From assembly GCA_048499455.1 (NCBI GenBank), contig JASNZV010000001.1, forward strand, positions 992,001-1,056,000: 64,000 bases of DNA, read 5' to 3'. Within the stretch, counting starts at the first letter, position 1, and every line of letters begins with the position of its first letter. Below, in pieces: positions 1 through 8,026 of the stretch. Source of the DNA: CFX5 sp023384495 (GTDB taxonomy: Bacteria; Chloroflexota; Anaerolineae; Caldilineales; Caldilineaceae). Both the position numbers and the translations under genes were made by a program. The notes below the pieces were generated by a model. It saw nothing but the letters and a program-made list of their open reading frames with translations, was not told the origin of the DNA and made no database searches.

Positions 1-18
1 CGTGTTCATCGTATGGTG

Positions 19-687
19 CTACTCCTCTCCCGGTTCTTTGACCACAAGCCCAAAACGACCGGCCAGATAGGCCGCCTGGACAAAGGTGACCGTGGCGCCG
101 GCCAGTTCTTGGGGGCCGGCCTTGATGCCGTCGATGGCGCATGTGCGCAGGTCGATGCCGGCTAACTTGACATGGGAACAATCAACGTTCGTCAGGTTAC
201 AGCGGCTAAAACGAACATTGGCCAGCGTTGCGCCGTGAAAGTCTGCTTCTGTGAGATCGCATTGATCAAACCATACCGAGCGAAAATCAGCAAAGCGAAA
301 GCGGGCCAGCGTCAGGTGACAGTTCCGCCACTGAACGTCCTGCCAGTGGGACTCAGCGGCGCTGAAACCGATCAAGCGGCAGTCGCGCCACTTGATCCGC
401 AGGGCGTCGATCCGTTCCCAATCAGCATTGGCCAGGTCGCAATCCTCGAATCGCATATCACGCAGGCGGGGGGAACGAAAGCAGGTCTGTTGCAGGGTGG
501 TTGCCCGCACGGCAATCTGCTCAAGCTGGATGTTAGCGGCGCGCTGGCCGGCCAGCATGGCGCTGTTGAGCCTGCCGCCGGCATATTCTTCGTCGTCGGT
601 GAAGCGCCCGTCGGGCAGTTCCAGCGCCGGCAGGTTGGAGGGGAGCTGTGGCGGCTGGATCGGCCTGGGGCCGGTTGATGGTGGCAT
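19..687 (-). CDS. Pentapeptide-repeat-like protein
   Basis: The 222-residue product carries loose A/C-D/N-L-x-x repeats from about residue 65 to 200, for example CDLANADW, CDLTEADFHGATL and CNLTNVDC, which is the signature of right-handed pentapeptide-repeat helices. No signal peptide or enzyme motif is visible, so a structural or protein-binding role in the cytosol is the most that can be said. The open frame runs upstream to position 867, but its first 60 residues are translated intergenic repeat (NTENTERTQ-type), so I start at the ATG at 685-687, which has a GGTAGGCGGG stretch upstream. It is the last gene of the minus-strand transport run and is separated from dppC by a CACAGAGA repeat. 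The repeats are irregular, so a quinolone-resistance-type function should not be assumed. Confidence 0.75.
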   Translation of the reverse strand: MPPSTGPRPIQPPQLPSNLPALELPDGRFTDDEEYAGGRLNSAMLAGQRAANIQLEQIAVRATTLQQTCFRSPRLRDMRFEDCDLANADWERIDALRIKWRDCRLIGFSAAESHWQDVQWRNCHLTLARFRFADFRSVWFDQCDLTEADFHGATLANVRFSRCNLTNVDCSHVKLAGIDLRTCAIDGIKAGPQELAGATVTFVQAAYLAGRFGLVVKEPGEE

Positions 688-706
688 ACGCGCCCGCCTA
701 CCTAAC

Positions 707-724
707 TGTACTGAAAACAGTACA
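707..724. promoter_or_regulatory. TGTACTG-N4-CAGTACA palindrome upstream of the pentapeptide gene
   Basis: A perfect 7-bp inverted repeat with a 4-base A spacer lies about 20 bases before the proposed start of the pentapeptide gene. Its size and position suit an operator, but it could equally be a small mRNA hairpin. It resembles a LexA box but has seven, not eight, bases between CTGT and ACAG. Confidence 0.35.
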
Positions 725-734
725 AAAACAACAT

Positions 735-843
735 AACACAGAGAGCGCAGAGACTGAACAGAGAACACTGAGAAAAGCGCGTTAGCTGGTTCCGTGGACA
801 AAACTCTCTGTGTGCTCTGCGTCCTCTCTGTGTTCTCTGTGTT
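735..843. repeat. Intergenic inverted array of CACAGAGA-type units
   Basis: The left arm is rich in ACAGAGA/GCAGAG words and the right arm in the complementary TCTCTGTG words, so the 109-bp stretch can fold into a long imperfect hairpin. The same family occurs at 1853-1942. Translated on either strand it creates spurious N-termini for neighbouring frames, which is why the starts of both adjacent genes were moved inward. Confidence 0.8.
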
Positions 844-886
844 CCTGCTGTATGCCGCCATTTTCATCGTTATGAGTGGCCACAGG

Positions 887-1816
887 TCATGATGTCTGTT
901 TGGTGAACGGATCGAACGCGTCGCGCAGCCCGTCGCCGATAAAGTTGACCGCCATGCTGGTGATAAAGATCATCAGTCCGGGCAAGATCATGAGCCAGGG
1001 CGCCCGCAACGCATAGACCTGCGCCGTCGAGAGCAGATTCCCCCAACTGGGCGTGGGCGGCTGCACACCGAAGCCCAGATAGCTCAGCCCCGACTCGGTG
1101 ATGATGCTAAAGGCGACGAGCAACGTGGCCTGCACGGTGATCACATTGACCGTATTGGGCAAAATGTGGCGCAAGATGATGCGCCCGTGGCCAACGCCGG
1201 TGGCGTGGGCGGCGGTGACAAAATCACGTTGCTTGAGGCTGAGAAACTCGCCACGCACCAGCCGCGCCGGCCACATCCATTGGAGGATGGCAATCACAAT
1301 GATCACGATCACCACGCTGTTGCGCAGATTGAGCGCCGGCATATCGCGCAACATGGTGCTGATGAGGATGAGCACAAAGAGCGTCGGCAACGTCAAAAAG
1401 GCGTCGGTGATACGCATGAGCAGATTGTCGATCCAGCCGCCAAAATAGCCGGCCAGCGCGCCGACTACGATGCCCATGAGCAGCGAGATCACCGTCGCCA
1501 ACAGCCCGACCGTCAGCGAGATGCGCCCGCCGTAGAGCGTGCGGGTCAACACATCGCGGCCCAGGTCGTCGGTGCCGAACCAGTGCGCCGCCGAGGGCGC
1601 GCGCAGATTCTCGCGTGGGTTCTGTTCGGTGGGCGAATAGGGGCTGAGCGGGGCCAGCAGCGCGCTCAACGCCACCAGCAGCAACACGCCGATAGAGAAG
1701 ACGGCCAGCCGGTGGCGCAGAAAGCGGCGCAGTGTCAACTGCGTCAGGCTGCGGGCGACAGTTTGGCGCTCGGTCTTTGACAAGGCCGGTGTGGGTGAGA
1801 GGGCGAGTTCGCTCAT
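887..1816 (-). CDS. dppC: Dipeptide/oligopeptide ABC transporter permease, DppC type
   Basis: This 309-residue inner-membrane protein has the OppC/DppC architecture: a cytoplasmic N-tail, a first membrane helix (RFLRHRLAVFSIGVLLLV), the HWFGTDDLGRDVLTR periplasmic motif typical of the subfamily, and five further helices. The EAA loop for ATPase contact is around ATGVGHGRIILRHILPN. I start at the ATG at 1814-1816, because the longer frame reads into a CACAGAGA repeat. It follows dppB with only a repeat between them and should form a heterodimeric channel with it. No peptide-binding protein or DppD/DppF ATPase is present in the window, so partners must be encoded elsewhere. Substrate (peptide, nickel or sugar) cannot be told from the sequence. 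Confidence 0.9.
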   Translation of the reverse strand: MSELALSPTPALSKTERQTVARSLTQLTLRRFLRHRLAVFSIGVLLLVALSALLAPLSPYSPTEQNPRENLRAPSAAHWFGTDDLGRDVLTRTLYGGRISLTVGLLATVISLLMGIVVGALAGYFGGWIDNLLMRITDAFLTLPTLFVLILISTMLRDMPALNLRNSVVIVIIVIAILQWMWPARLVRGEFLSLKQRDFVTAAHATGVGHGRIILRHILPNTVNVITVQATLLVAFSIITESGLSYLGFGVQPPTPSWGNLLSTAQVYALRAPWLMILPGLMIFITSMAVNFIGDGLRDAFDPFTKQTS

Positions 1817-1852
1817 CGCAGCATACCTGTAGTGGAAACAGAAAACTGCGGG

Positions 1853-1942
1853 AACACAGAGAACACGGAGAAGACACAGAGAGCACAAAGGTTTTGCGAG
1901 TACCCTCTGTGTTCTCTGTGCTCCCTCTGTGTTTTCTGTGTT
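1853..1942. repeat. Second CACAGAGA-type inverted array, between dppB and dppC
   Basis: Left arm 1853-1890 and right arm 1905-1942 are largely complementary around a short loop. It lies inside the presumed dppB-dppC transcript, where it could act as an mRNA stabiliser or processing hairpin. It is the same repeat class as 735-843. Confidence 0.8.
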
Positions 1943-1948
1943 GCTGCT

Positions 1949-2926
1949 TTACTCATAACGCACCCGCGGATCGACCGCCCCGTAGACCAGGTCGGCGATG
2001 ATGTTGCAGACGACAATCAGCGCGGCGTTGATCAGGATCACGCCGAGCAGCACCGGGTAGTCGCGCCCGCGCGCCGCCTCCCAGAAGAGCCGCCCCATGC
2101 CCGGCCACGAGAAGATCGTCTCGACAAAGAGCGCGCCGGCGAACATGGCGGGGAAGTCGAGCGCGATCATGGTGATCAGCGGCATGACGCCGTTGCGCAG
2201 CGCATGGACATAGGTGACGCGCCGTTCGTGCAGCCCTTTGGCGCGCGCCGTGCGCACATAGTCAGTATGGAGCACCTCCAACATGCTGGAGCGAAAGAAG
2301 CGCGAATACCACGCCACCCAGGTAAAACAGAGTGTCCCCACCGGCAACGCCAGATGCCAGGCCAGGTCGCCCCACGTTTTGGCGCCGCCGGCCGTATACA
2401 TGCCCCCTGCCGGGAAGAGCGGCCCGCCCGAAATCGGGTTGCTCAGCCAGACATAGAAAATCAAGATCAGCATCAGCCCCAGCCAATAGATGGGGACCGA
2501 TTGGCCGGCAAAGGTAACGGTGGTGACCAGATAGTCGAACCACGAATACTGCCGCCGCGCCGAGATCGCGCCAATGGGGATGGCGATCACCAGTGTCAGG
2601 CCAAAGGCCAGCCCCACTAGCAGCAGCGTATTGGGGATGCGCTCGCCGATCATCTCGGCCACCGGGCGATGGCTCTTGATCGACGAGCCCAGGTCGCCGT
2701 CCACCACGATGCCGCGCAGCCAACGCCAATATTGCACGGGCAGCGGCTGGTCTAGCCCCAACTGGGCGCGCAGCCGCTCCACCTGTTCACGGTTGATGTT
2801 GGGGTTGCGCTGCGCCTGCGCCAGCGGCCCCCCCGGCGCCGCACGCACCAAAAAGAAGAGCATGATGCTCAGGATCAGCAGCAGCGGGATGGCTTGGAGC
2901 GTGCGGCGCAGAATGTAGGTTGGCAT
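1949..2926 (-). CDS. dppB: Dipeptide/oligopeptide ABC transporter permease, DppB type
   Basis: The 325-residue protein begins MPTYILRRTLQAIPLLLILS, the usual start of OppB/DppB permeases. It has six membrane helices, the periplasmic GLDQPLPVQYWRWLRG motif and the DLGSSI motif. The cytoplasmic EAA loop is near ARAKGLHERRVTYVHALRNG. It forms a channel pair with the downstream dppC. It starts only 28 bases after the stop of potD, so it may be read from the same transcript as the polyamine-type system. That combination of two different ABC classes in one run is unusual, and no dipeptide-type ATPase or binding protein accompanies it. Confidence 0.92.
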   Translation of the reverse strand: MPTYILRRTLQAIPLLLILSIMLFFLVRAAPGGPLAQAQRNPNINREQVERLRAQLGLDQPLPVQYWRWLRGIVVDGDLGSSIKSHRPVAEMIGERIPNTLLLVGLAFGLTLVIAIPIGAISARRQYSWFDYLVTTVTFAGQSVPIYWLGLMLILIFYVWLSNPISGGPLFPAGGMYTAGGAKTWGDLAWHLALPVGTLCFTWVAWYSRFFRSSMLEVLHTDYVRTARAKGLHERRVTYVHALRNGVMPLITMIALDFPAMFAGALFVETIFSWPGMGRLFWEAARGRDYPVLLGVILINAALIVVCNIIADLVYGAVDPRVRYE

Positions 2927-2954
2927 GGTCTGAATGGCCGGAACGCTGACTGCC

Positions 2955-4157
2955 CTACTCGCCTTTCACTTCGGTCCAAAGTTGGTCGTAGAGGGGCAGC
3001 GCCTCACCCACATCGACGATGCTGTGCCCCTTGGCAAACTCTTCGTCGGGGGTGTTGGTGATGTTGGAGGCCATATACGCCTCGTAGAGCGCGGCTGGTG
3101 TCGTCGGATTGCCATCAGCGTCTTCGATCCCTATCTGGCTGGTGCGGGCGTATTCCAGCGCGGCCAGGTTGGGGTTGGAGTAGGGGAAATCGCGTAGCAT
3201 CAGCCAGAAGAGATCCCCTTGCAGCGTGTAGTTGATCCAGGCGTAGGCGGCGTCGGCGTGGGGCGCATCGGCGGGAATCGCCATCGTGTCTTGCCAGAAG
3301 ATGGCGCCCTCTTCTGGGTAGATATATTGGATGGCCGGGTTCTCCAGTTGGGCAAGGAATGCTTCGCCGGTCCAGATAATGCCGAGGTCGGCGTCGCCGG
3401 CAATGAGCGCCGTCTTGGGCGTATCGCTGTCAAAGATGCGGATAGCAGCCACCAACTCGGCCAGCCGGGGCTTGATCGCTTCGAGCTCGGCAGCGTCGGT
3501 GGTGTTGATATCGTAACCCATGGTGAGCAACGTAATGCCAATCACGGCGCGGGCGTCGTCAATCGAGACCATCCGCCCGGCATATTCGGGGTTCCACAGA
3601 TCAGCCCAACTCGTGGGGATAGTCTCGACCACATCGGTGTTGACAATGATGGCGTCGGCGCCTGCCTGGTAGGGGAGCGTATAGCGGTTGCCGGGGTCGA
3701 ACTCCTGGTCCATGTAATCCGGGTCGAGGTTGCCCATGTTGGGCAGTTTTTCGTGATCCAACTCTTGCAGCAGCCCCTGGCGGATCATGAGGCTGACAAT
3801 GTAGTCGGTCGGCTGCACCAGATCATAGGCGGATGCGCCAGCGGAAAGCTTAGCGTACATCTCCTCGTTGCTGGAATATTCGTCACGGTTGACGCGGATG
3901 CCGTAAACCTCCTCGAAGCAATCGATGATCTCATCGGGGATATATTCCGTCCACACAAAGAGATTCAGCTCGGTGGAGGTGACCTCCATGCGCGGGGAAG
4001 GCTCGGGGCAGGTGAAGCCTTTCGATTCGACATCACTGGCGGGTTCGGCATCCGCGGGGGGGGCCGAGGCCGGCGCGCCGGCGCAAGCTGCGAGCAACAG
4101 CGCCACTGGCAAGAGTTGCGCCCATCGCCGCCACCAGGTGTGCAAAAGATTCAGCAT
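2955..4157 (-). CDS. potD: Spermidine/putrescine-type substrate-binding lipoprotein, PotD
   Basis: This is the extracellular binding component of a PotABCD importer. It is 400 residues with a lipoprotein signal (LLPVALLLAAC, lipidated Cys about residue 25) followed by an Ala/Pro spacer. The mature part has the PotD-like segments LNLFVWTEYIPDEIIDCFEE, YDLVQPTDYIVS and TLPYQAGADAIIVN, and ends with an SBP helix region. I chose the inner ATG (4155-4157) because GGAG sits nine bases upstream and it gives a clean signal peptide. The upstream neighbours potC, potB and potA complete the importer. Polyamine specificity is family-level; related proteins also bind other small cations. Confidence 0.9.
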   Translation of the reverse strand: MLNLLHTWWRRWAQLLPVALLLAACAGAPASAPPADAEPASDVESKGFTCPEPSPRMEVTSTELNLFVWTEYIPDEIIDCFEEVYGIRVNRDEYSSNEEMYAKLSAGASAYDLVQPTDYIVSLMIRQGLLQELDHEKLPNMGNLDPDYMDQEFDPGNRYTLPYQAGADAIIVNTDVVETIPTSWADLWNPEYAGRMVSIDDARAVIGITLLTMGYDINTTDAAELEAIKPRLAELVAAIRIFDSDTPKTALIAGDADLGIIWTGEAFLAQLENPAIQYIYPEEGAIFWQDTMAIPADAPHADAAYAWINYTLQGDLFWLMLRDFPYSNPNLAALEYARTSQIGIEDADGNPTTPAALYEAYMASNITNTPDEEFAKGHSIVDVGEALPLYDQLWTEVKGE

Positions 4158-4206
4158 TGTTTTGTTCTCCTTCACTGTACTGGGACAAGTCATCACGAGA
4201 TCACCA

Positions 4207-5049
4207 TCAGGTCTGGCTACGGTTCTCTAGCTTTCGCGAGAGAAAGACTACCACAAAGACAACCAGTATCCAGATCGTCGAAAGTGCGTTCACTTCGGGG
4301 GTAACAGTGCGGCGCAGCAACCCATAGACATAGATGGGCAAGGTTGTCGAGCCGGGGCCGGCAGTGAAAAAGGTGATGATGAAATCGTCCAACGAAATCG
4401 TAAAAGCCAACATGGCGCCAGAGAGGACGCCGGGCGCAATCAGGGGCAGCGTGACGCGACGAAAGGTCACCCATTCATTGGCGCCCAGGTCCATGGCGGC
4501 CTCTTCCAGGCTTTGGTCAAAACCAGCCAGCCGGGCGCGCACCACCAGGGTGACAAAGGGCAGACAAAAGGCAATATGGGCCAGGATGATGGTGGTCAGC
4601 CCCATGCCCAATCGTTGGGGGCCTTGCAGGTCAAACACACCGTTGGCCCAGCGAAACAGCGCGCTAAAGAAGACCAAAATGCCAATCCCCATGACAATCT
4701 CGGGGATAACGATGGGCAAATAGAGCGCCCCCTCGGAAACGCGCTTGATGGGGAACTGGTAGCGTTGGAGCGCCAGCGCCGCCATCGTGCCAATTACCGT
4801 TGAGACCGTGGTGGCGGTAAAGGCCACGATCAGCGTATTGCGCGTGGCGTTGACCACATCCCGGTTGCTGGCAAGCTGGCAGAACCAATAGAATGGCCCG
4901 CATGGGCCCCGGTTGACGATGCCCTCGAACACAATGTTGGTGCGCGATGCGTTGAATGAGTAGATGACCAACACGATGATCGGCGCATAGAGGAAAACGT
5001 AGACCAGCCATGCCGTCAACGTCAGCCAGGGTGAACGACGGTTGCTCAT
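4207..5049 (-). CDS. potC: Spermidine/putrescine ABC permease, PotC type
   Basis: A 280-residue inner-membrane permease of the PotC/binding-protein-dependent class. It has six predicted helices, the first at about residues 9-30 (LTAWLVYVFLYAPIIVLVIY). The EAA motif for ATPase contact is the segment EEAAMDLGANEWVTFRRVTL. It carries an insert with the PCGPFYWFCQL segment in the first periplasmic loop, somewhat longer than in E. coli PotC. Its ATG overlaps the stop of potB by four bases (TCAT on the plus strand), indicating translational coupling. It pairs with PotB in the membrane, with PotA as ATPase and PotD as receptor. Confidence 0.92.
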   Translation of the reverse strand: MSNRRSPWLTLTAWLVYVFLYAPIIVLVIYSFNASRTNIVFEGIVNRGPCGPFYWFCQLASNRDVVNATRNTLIVAFTATTVSTVIGTMAALALQRYQFPIKRVSEGALYLPIVIPEIVMGIGILVFFSALFRWANGVFDLQGPQRLGMGLTTIILAHIAFCLPFVTLVVRARLAGFDQSLEEAAMDLGANEWVTFRRVTLPLIAPGVLSGAMLAFTISLDDFIITFFTAGPGSTTLPIYVYGLLRRTVTPEVNALSTIWILVVFVVVFLSRKLENRSQT

Positions 5050-5948
5050 CCAGCGGCGATCTCCTCCCCAAAGCCAAATCGGCGCGTGTAATAAAGTGTG
5101 ACCACCAGCGTTAGCACCATGAGAAAGACCGACGCCGCCGATCCAAAAGCCGGGTCGCGTGCGTCCAAAAACTGGCGCTGGATCAGGTTCCCCACGAGGA
5201 TCACCTGCCGCCCGCCCAGAATGTCGGACACGACAAAGGTGCCGATGACAGGGATAAAGGTCAGGATCGTCCCTGCCATGACGCCTGGCAGCGCAAGGGG
5301 AAAGGTGATGCGCAGAAAGGTGCGCGTGGCGTTGGCCCCCAGGTCGGCGGCGGCCTCATAGAGCGACGGCTCGATCTTTTCCAGCGATGTGTAGACTGGT
5401 AAGATCATAAAGGGCAGAAATTCGTAAACCATGCCAATCAGCACGGCGGTCTGCGACGGATAGAGGTCCAATGGCTGGAAGGGCAGCCCCACCAGGCCGG
5501 CCCCAAACCCCAATACCGAGTTGAGCACCCCCTGTGTGCGCAGGATCATCACCCAGGCATAGATGCGGATGATAAAGTTTGTCCACAGCGGCACGAGGAT
5601 CAGAAAGAGCAACGTGTTGCGGCGTCGGGCCGGCGCCCGCGCCACATAGTAGGCAATGGGGAAGGCCAACAGAATCACAAAAAAGGTGGTCTGCACGGCC
5701 AACCAGAGCGAGCGCCCGATGATGCGCAAATAGAGCGGGTCGAACCCCCGCTCGGTGAAGCCGACCAGGCGCAGATAGTTGTCCAGCGTAAAGGTGTAGA
5801 TGACGTTGCCGTCGACATCGCGGCGGCCAAAGCTGGTGATGAGCGTCAACGTCAACGGGATCACCAGCAGGGCGATCATCCACAGCAGTGTCGGCAACAT
5901 CAGCAGGATGCCCTGCAAGCGCGGGCTTTGACGCAGATAGGTGATCAT
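5046..5948 (-). CDS. potB: Spermidine/putrescine ABC permease, PotB type
   Basis: A 300-residue permease with six membrane helices. The first is within GILLMLPTLLWMIALLVIPL, and the EAA loop is EAAADLGANATRTFLRITFP. These are standard for the PotB half of the polyamine channel. It overlaps the Uma2 gene upstream by four bases and potC downstream by four bases, so the three are almost certainly translated from one mRNA. The length and motif order match the family. Nothing looks broken. Confidence 0.92.
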   Translation of the reverse strand: MITYLRQSPRLQGILLMLPTLLWMIALLVIPLTLTLITSFGRRDVDGNVIYTFTLDNYLRLVGFTERGFDPLYLRIIGRSLWLAVQTTFFVILLAFPIAYYVARAPARRRNTLLFLILVPLWTNFIIRIYAWVMILRTQGVLNSVLGFGAGLVGLPFQPLDLYPSQTAVLIGMVYEFLPFMILPVYTSLEKIEPSLYEAAADLGANATRTFLRITFPLALPGVMAGTILTFIPVIGTFVVSDILGGRQVILVGNLIQRQFLDARDPAFGSAASVFLMVLTLVVTLYYTRRFGFGEEIAAG

Positions 5949-6577
5949 GGCAGCTCAGGAATCACCTCGTTGACAGCCACATGGCCAATCGCCGCGCCAT
6001 CGATGACCACAGGAACTATCTCTCCCCGGCGGTAGCTCTTATGCCGTCGGTAGTCAGGTGGGTTGGCCATCGGATCGGGTTCGCCATAGAGTGTGATCGT
6101 TTGTTCGACCAGGTTGACCAGCCAGTAGACTGGGATGCCGGCGCGGGCATAGATGCGCTTTTTGATGCCTCGATCTCGACGCAGGGTGGCGTCGGCAATT
6201 TCGACCACAAGCGCCGTCTCTTCTGGCCCCGGATGGCGATCCAGATAATCGGTCGTGTCTCCGCGAACAACGACAATGTCCGGCTCTGGCTCGCTATCCA
6301 TCGTCGTGATCGGTTCTTGCGAATCGGCGTACCAGCCCGCACCCAGAAGCCGTTCCAGGGCGCGGCGGGCAAGCAGGGTAACAGCCCGGTGTCGTGGATT
6401 CTTTGACATTTTCTGAACGAGCCATCCTTCCAGCAGTTCGATGGGGTCGTCATCGGTGAGGATGCCGGCCTGAATCATGGCGTGATACTGTTCTACGCTC
6501 ATGCGCCAAATGGGGTGGTTGGGGATGGCTGCCTCCCGGGGAGACGCAGCCGCGTCGGGTCGTTCCAGAACTGTCAT
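5945..6577 (-). CDS. Uma2-family (DUF820) PD-(D/E)XK-fold putative nuclease
   Basis: The 210-residue protein has the hallmarks of the Uma2/DUF820 family: PIELLEGWLVQKMSKNPRH near the N-terminus, the acidic segment SEPEPDIVVVRG, the core ALVVEIADATLRRDRGIKK and the closing YARAGIPVYWLVN. The family has a restriction-endonuclease-like fold and is greatly expanded in Cyanobacteria and Chloroflexota, but its cellular role is not established. Here the gene sits between potA and potB, five bases after the potA stop and overlapping potB by four bases, so it is embedded in the polyamine operon. It could be a mobile passenger or a co-regulated partner. The core acidic and lysine residues look intact. 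Confidence 0.9.
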   Translation of the reverse strand: MTVLERPDAAASPREAAIPNHPIWRMSVEQYHAMIQAGILTDDDPIELLEGWLVQKMSKNPRHRAVTLLARRALERLLGAGWYADSQEPITTMDSEPEPDIVVVRGDTTDYLDRHPGPEETALVVEIADATLRRDRGIKKRIYARAGIPVYWLVNLVEQTITLYGEPDPMANPPDYRRHKSYRRGEIVPVVIDGAAIGHVAVNEVIPELP

Positions 6578-6582
6578 CGCTC

Positions 6583-7704
6583 TTACTCCGTCAAAACACG
6601 CGCGGCGTTGGCCGAAAAGCTGACGGTCACTTCGTCGCCCTCGGCGGCTAGTGGCGCCGAGCCGGGCCGGTGATTCTGCTCGCGCACGCGCAGATGCTGG
6701 TCACCGGGCAACACGACATCATAGTGGGTGTCGGTGCCGATGTAGACAACATTCGCCACGCGCCCGTTGAGCTGGTTGACCGCGCCGGGTTGCGCGCCGA
6801 TGTGCGCCTTTTCAGGTCGCACAGCCACAGTCACATTTGAACCGGCGCGCGGCGACTGCTCGACCTCTGCCTGTACGGTCATGCCGCCGGGCAACAGCAC
6901 GGTTGCCGTGCGCTCGGTGTGCGCAGTGATTGCGCCATCGAGAAAGTTGGTCTCGCCGATAAAGTCGGCCACAAAGCGACAGTTGGGCCGCTCATAGATT
7001 TCGCTGGGGCTGCCCGCCTGCAGTGCTTCCCCATTCGACATCACGGCGATGCGGTCGCTCATGGTCAGCGCCTCTTCCTGGTCGTGGGTGACAAAGACAA
7101 AGGTGATGCCCACCTCGCGTTGGAGCCGCTTGAGCTCCAGTTGCATCTCTTTGCGCAGCTTCAGGTCGAGCGCGCCCAGCGGCTCGTCGAGCAGCAACAC
7201 TTCCGGGCGTTTGACCAGCGCGCGCGCCAGCGCCACCCGTTGCTGTTGCCCGCCCGACAGTTGCCGAGGCCGGCGCCCCTCGTAGCCAGGCAGCCGCACC
7301 ATCGCCAGCGCCTCTTGCACCCGCTGGGCGATCTCTGGCTTGGAAACGCCATCCATCTGCAGGCCAAAGGCAACATTCTCGCCAATGGTCATATGAGGAA
7401 AGAGCGCATAACTCTGAAAGACAGTGTTGACCGGGCGCTGAAAAGGGGGGGTGCGCCCCATGGGGCGGCCATGAATGTAGATCTCTCCCTGCGTGGGGAG
7501 CTCAAAACCGGCGATCATGCGCAACGACGTGGTCTTGCCGCAGCCTGATGGGCCCAGCAATGAGAAAAACTCACCATCGGCAATTTGCAAAGTCACATCT
7601 TTGACGGCGGTCACCAACTCGCCCGCGGGGCCGGGGAACTGCTTCCAGACGTTGCGTAGCTCTACAGCATGGTCAGGCAAGAGGAACTCCTCCGCGATAA
7701 TCAC
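6583..7704 (-). CDS. potA: Spermidine/putrescine ABC transporter ATPase, PotA
   Basis: A 373-residue cytoplasmic ATPase that powers the PotBC channel. Walker A (GPSGCGKTT) is at residues 51-59, the LSGGQQQR signature at 149-156, Walker B (VLLLDEP) at about 169-175 and the H-loop THDQEE near 206-211. A C-terminal TOBE domain follows from about residue 280 (TVAVRPEKAHIG). It is the first gene of the minus-strand operon, with a good promoter at 7916-7943 and a leader of about 200 bases. Length and motifs are typical, and no residue is missing. Confidence 0.95.
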   Translation of the reverse strand: MIIAEEFLLPDHAVELRNVWKQFPGPAGELVTAVKDVTLQIADGEFFSLLGPSGCGKTTSLRMIAGFELPTQGEIYIHGRPMGRTPPFQRPVNTVFQSYALFPHMTIGENVAFGLQMDGVSKPEIAQRVQEALAMVRLPGYEGRRPRQLSGGQQQRVALARALVKRPEVLLLDEPLGALDLKLRKEMQLELKRLQREVGITFVFVTHDQEEALTMSDRIAVMSNGEALQAGSPSEIYERPNCRFVADFIGETNFLDGAITAHTERTATVLLPGGMTVQAEVEQSPRAGSNVTVAVRPEKAHIGAQPGAVNQLNGRVANVVYIGTDTHYDVVLPGDQHLRVREQNHRPGSAPLAAEGDEVTVSFSANAARVLTE

Positions 7705-7915
7705 GAGCCGATCTTGACGATGGCGAGGATGCGCGATGAAGGTCTCACTTTGGTGTCACTTGGTCGTCATTGAACGACGGTGACCGTGTGGCTGTGAACC
7801 CCTCCGAATCTCGGTTGCGAGCCCAGCAACTACACCAACGAATCGAGTTGGTCGTGATGGTATTCGGATAGGCTCTAAATGCGACGCCTGCGCACAGCGC
7901 GCATGAGGTGTACAA
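7705..7915 (-). other. Long 5' leader of the potA operon
   Basis: If transcription starts near 7909 from the promoter at 7916-7943, potA has an untranslated leader of roughly 200 bases. I see no convincing reading frame or known riboswitch core in it, and no strong terminator. Confidence 0.4.
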
Positions 7916-7943
7916 ATCTTACCATGTTCAGGGGAGGTGTCAA
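7916..7943 (-). promoter_or_regulatory. Sigma-70-type promoter of the pot operon
   Basis: Read on the minus strand, TTGACA (7938-7943) is followed after 16 bases by TAAGAT (7916-7921). The -35 box is a perfect match and the -10 box matches 4 of 6. It points toward potA. Confidence 0.6.
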
Positions 7944-7970
7944 ATCAAAAGCGCCGATGGGGTGTTTTAT

Positions 7971-8026
7971 GACGATGGACGATGGATGATGGACGATAGA
8001 CGATAGACGATAGACGATAGACGATT
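7971..8026. repeat. Heptamer tandem repeat GACGATR, eight units
   Basis: Eight consecutive 7-bp units (GACGATG, GACGATA and variants) end inside the stop codon of the membrane-protein gene at 8025. The same heptamer forms the array at 23551-23620, so this is a dispersed repeat family of this genome. Confidence 0.9.

Noticed and set aside
707..724. LexA (SOS) box
   Set aside because: Spacing between CTGT and ACAG is seven bases rather than eight, and the neighbour is not a repair gene.
3219..4304. 361-codon plus-strand frame over potD
   Set aside because: Shadow of potD, no ribosome-binding site or domain.
7971..8026. CRISPR or integrated satellite at the heptamer repeat
   Set aside because: Seven-base units without spacers; a dispersed simple repeat.
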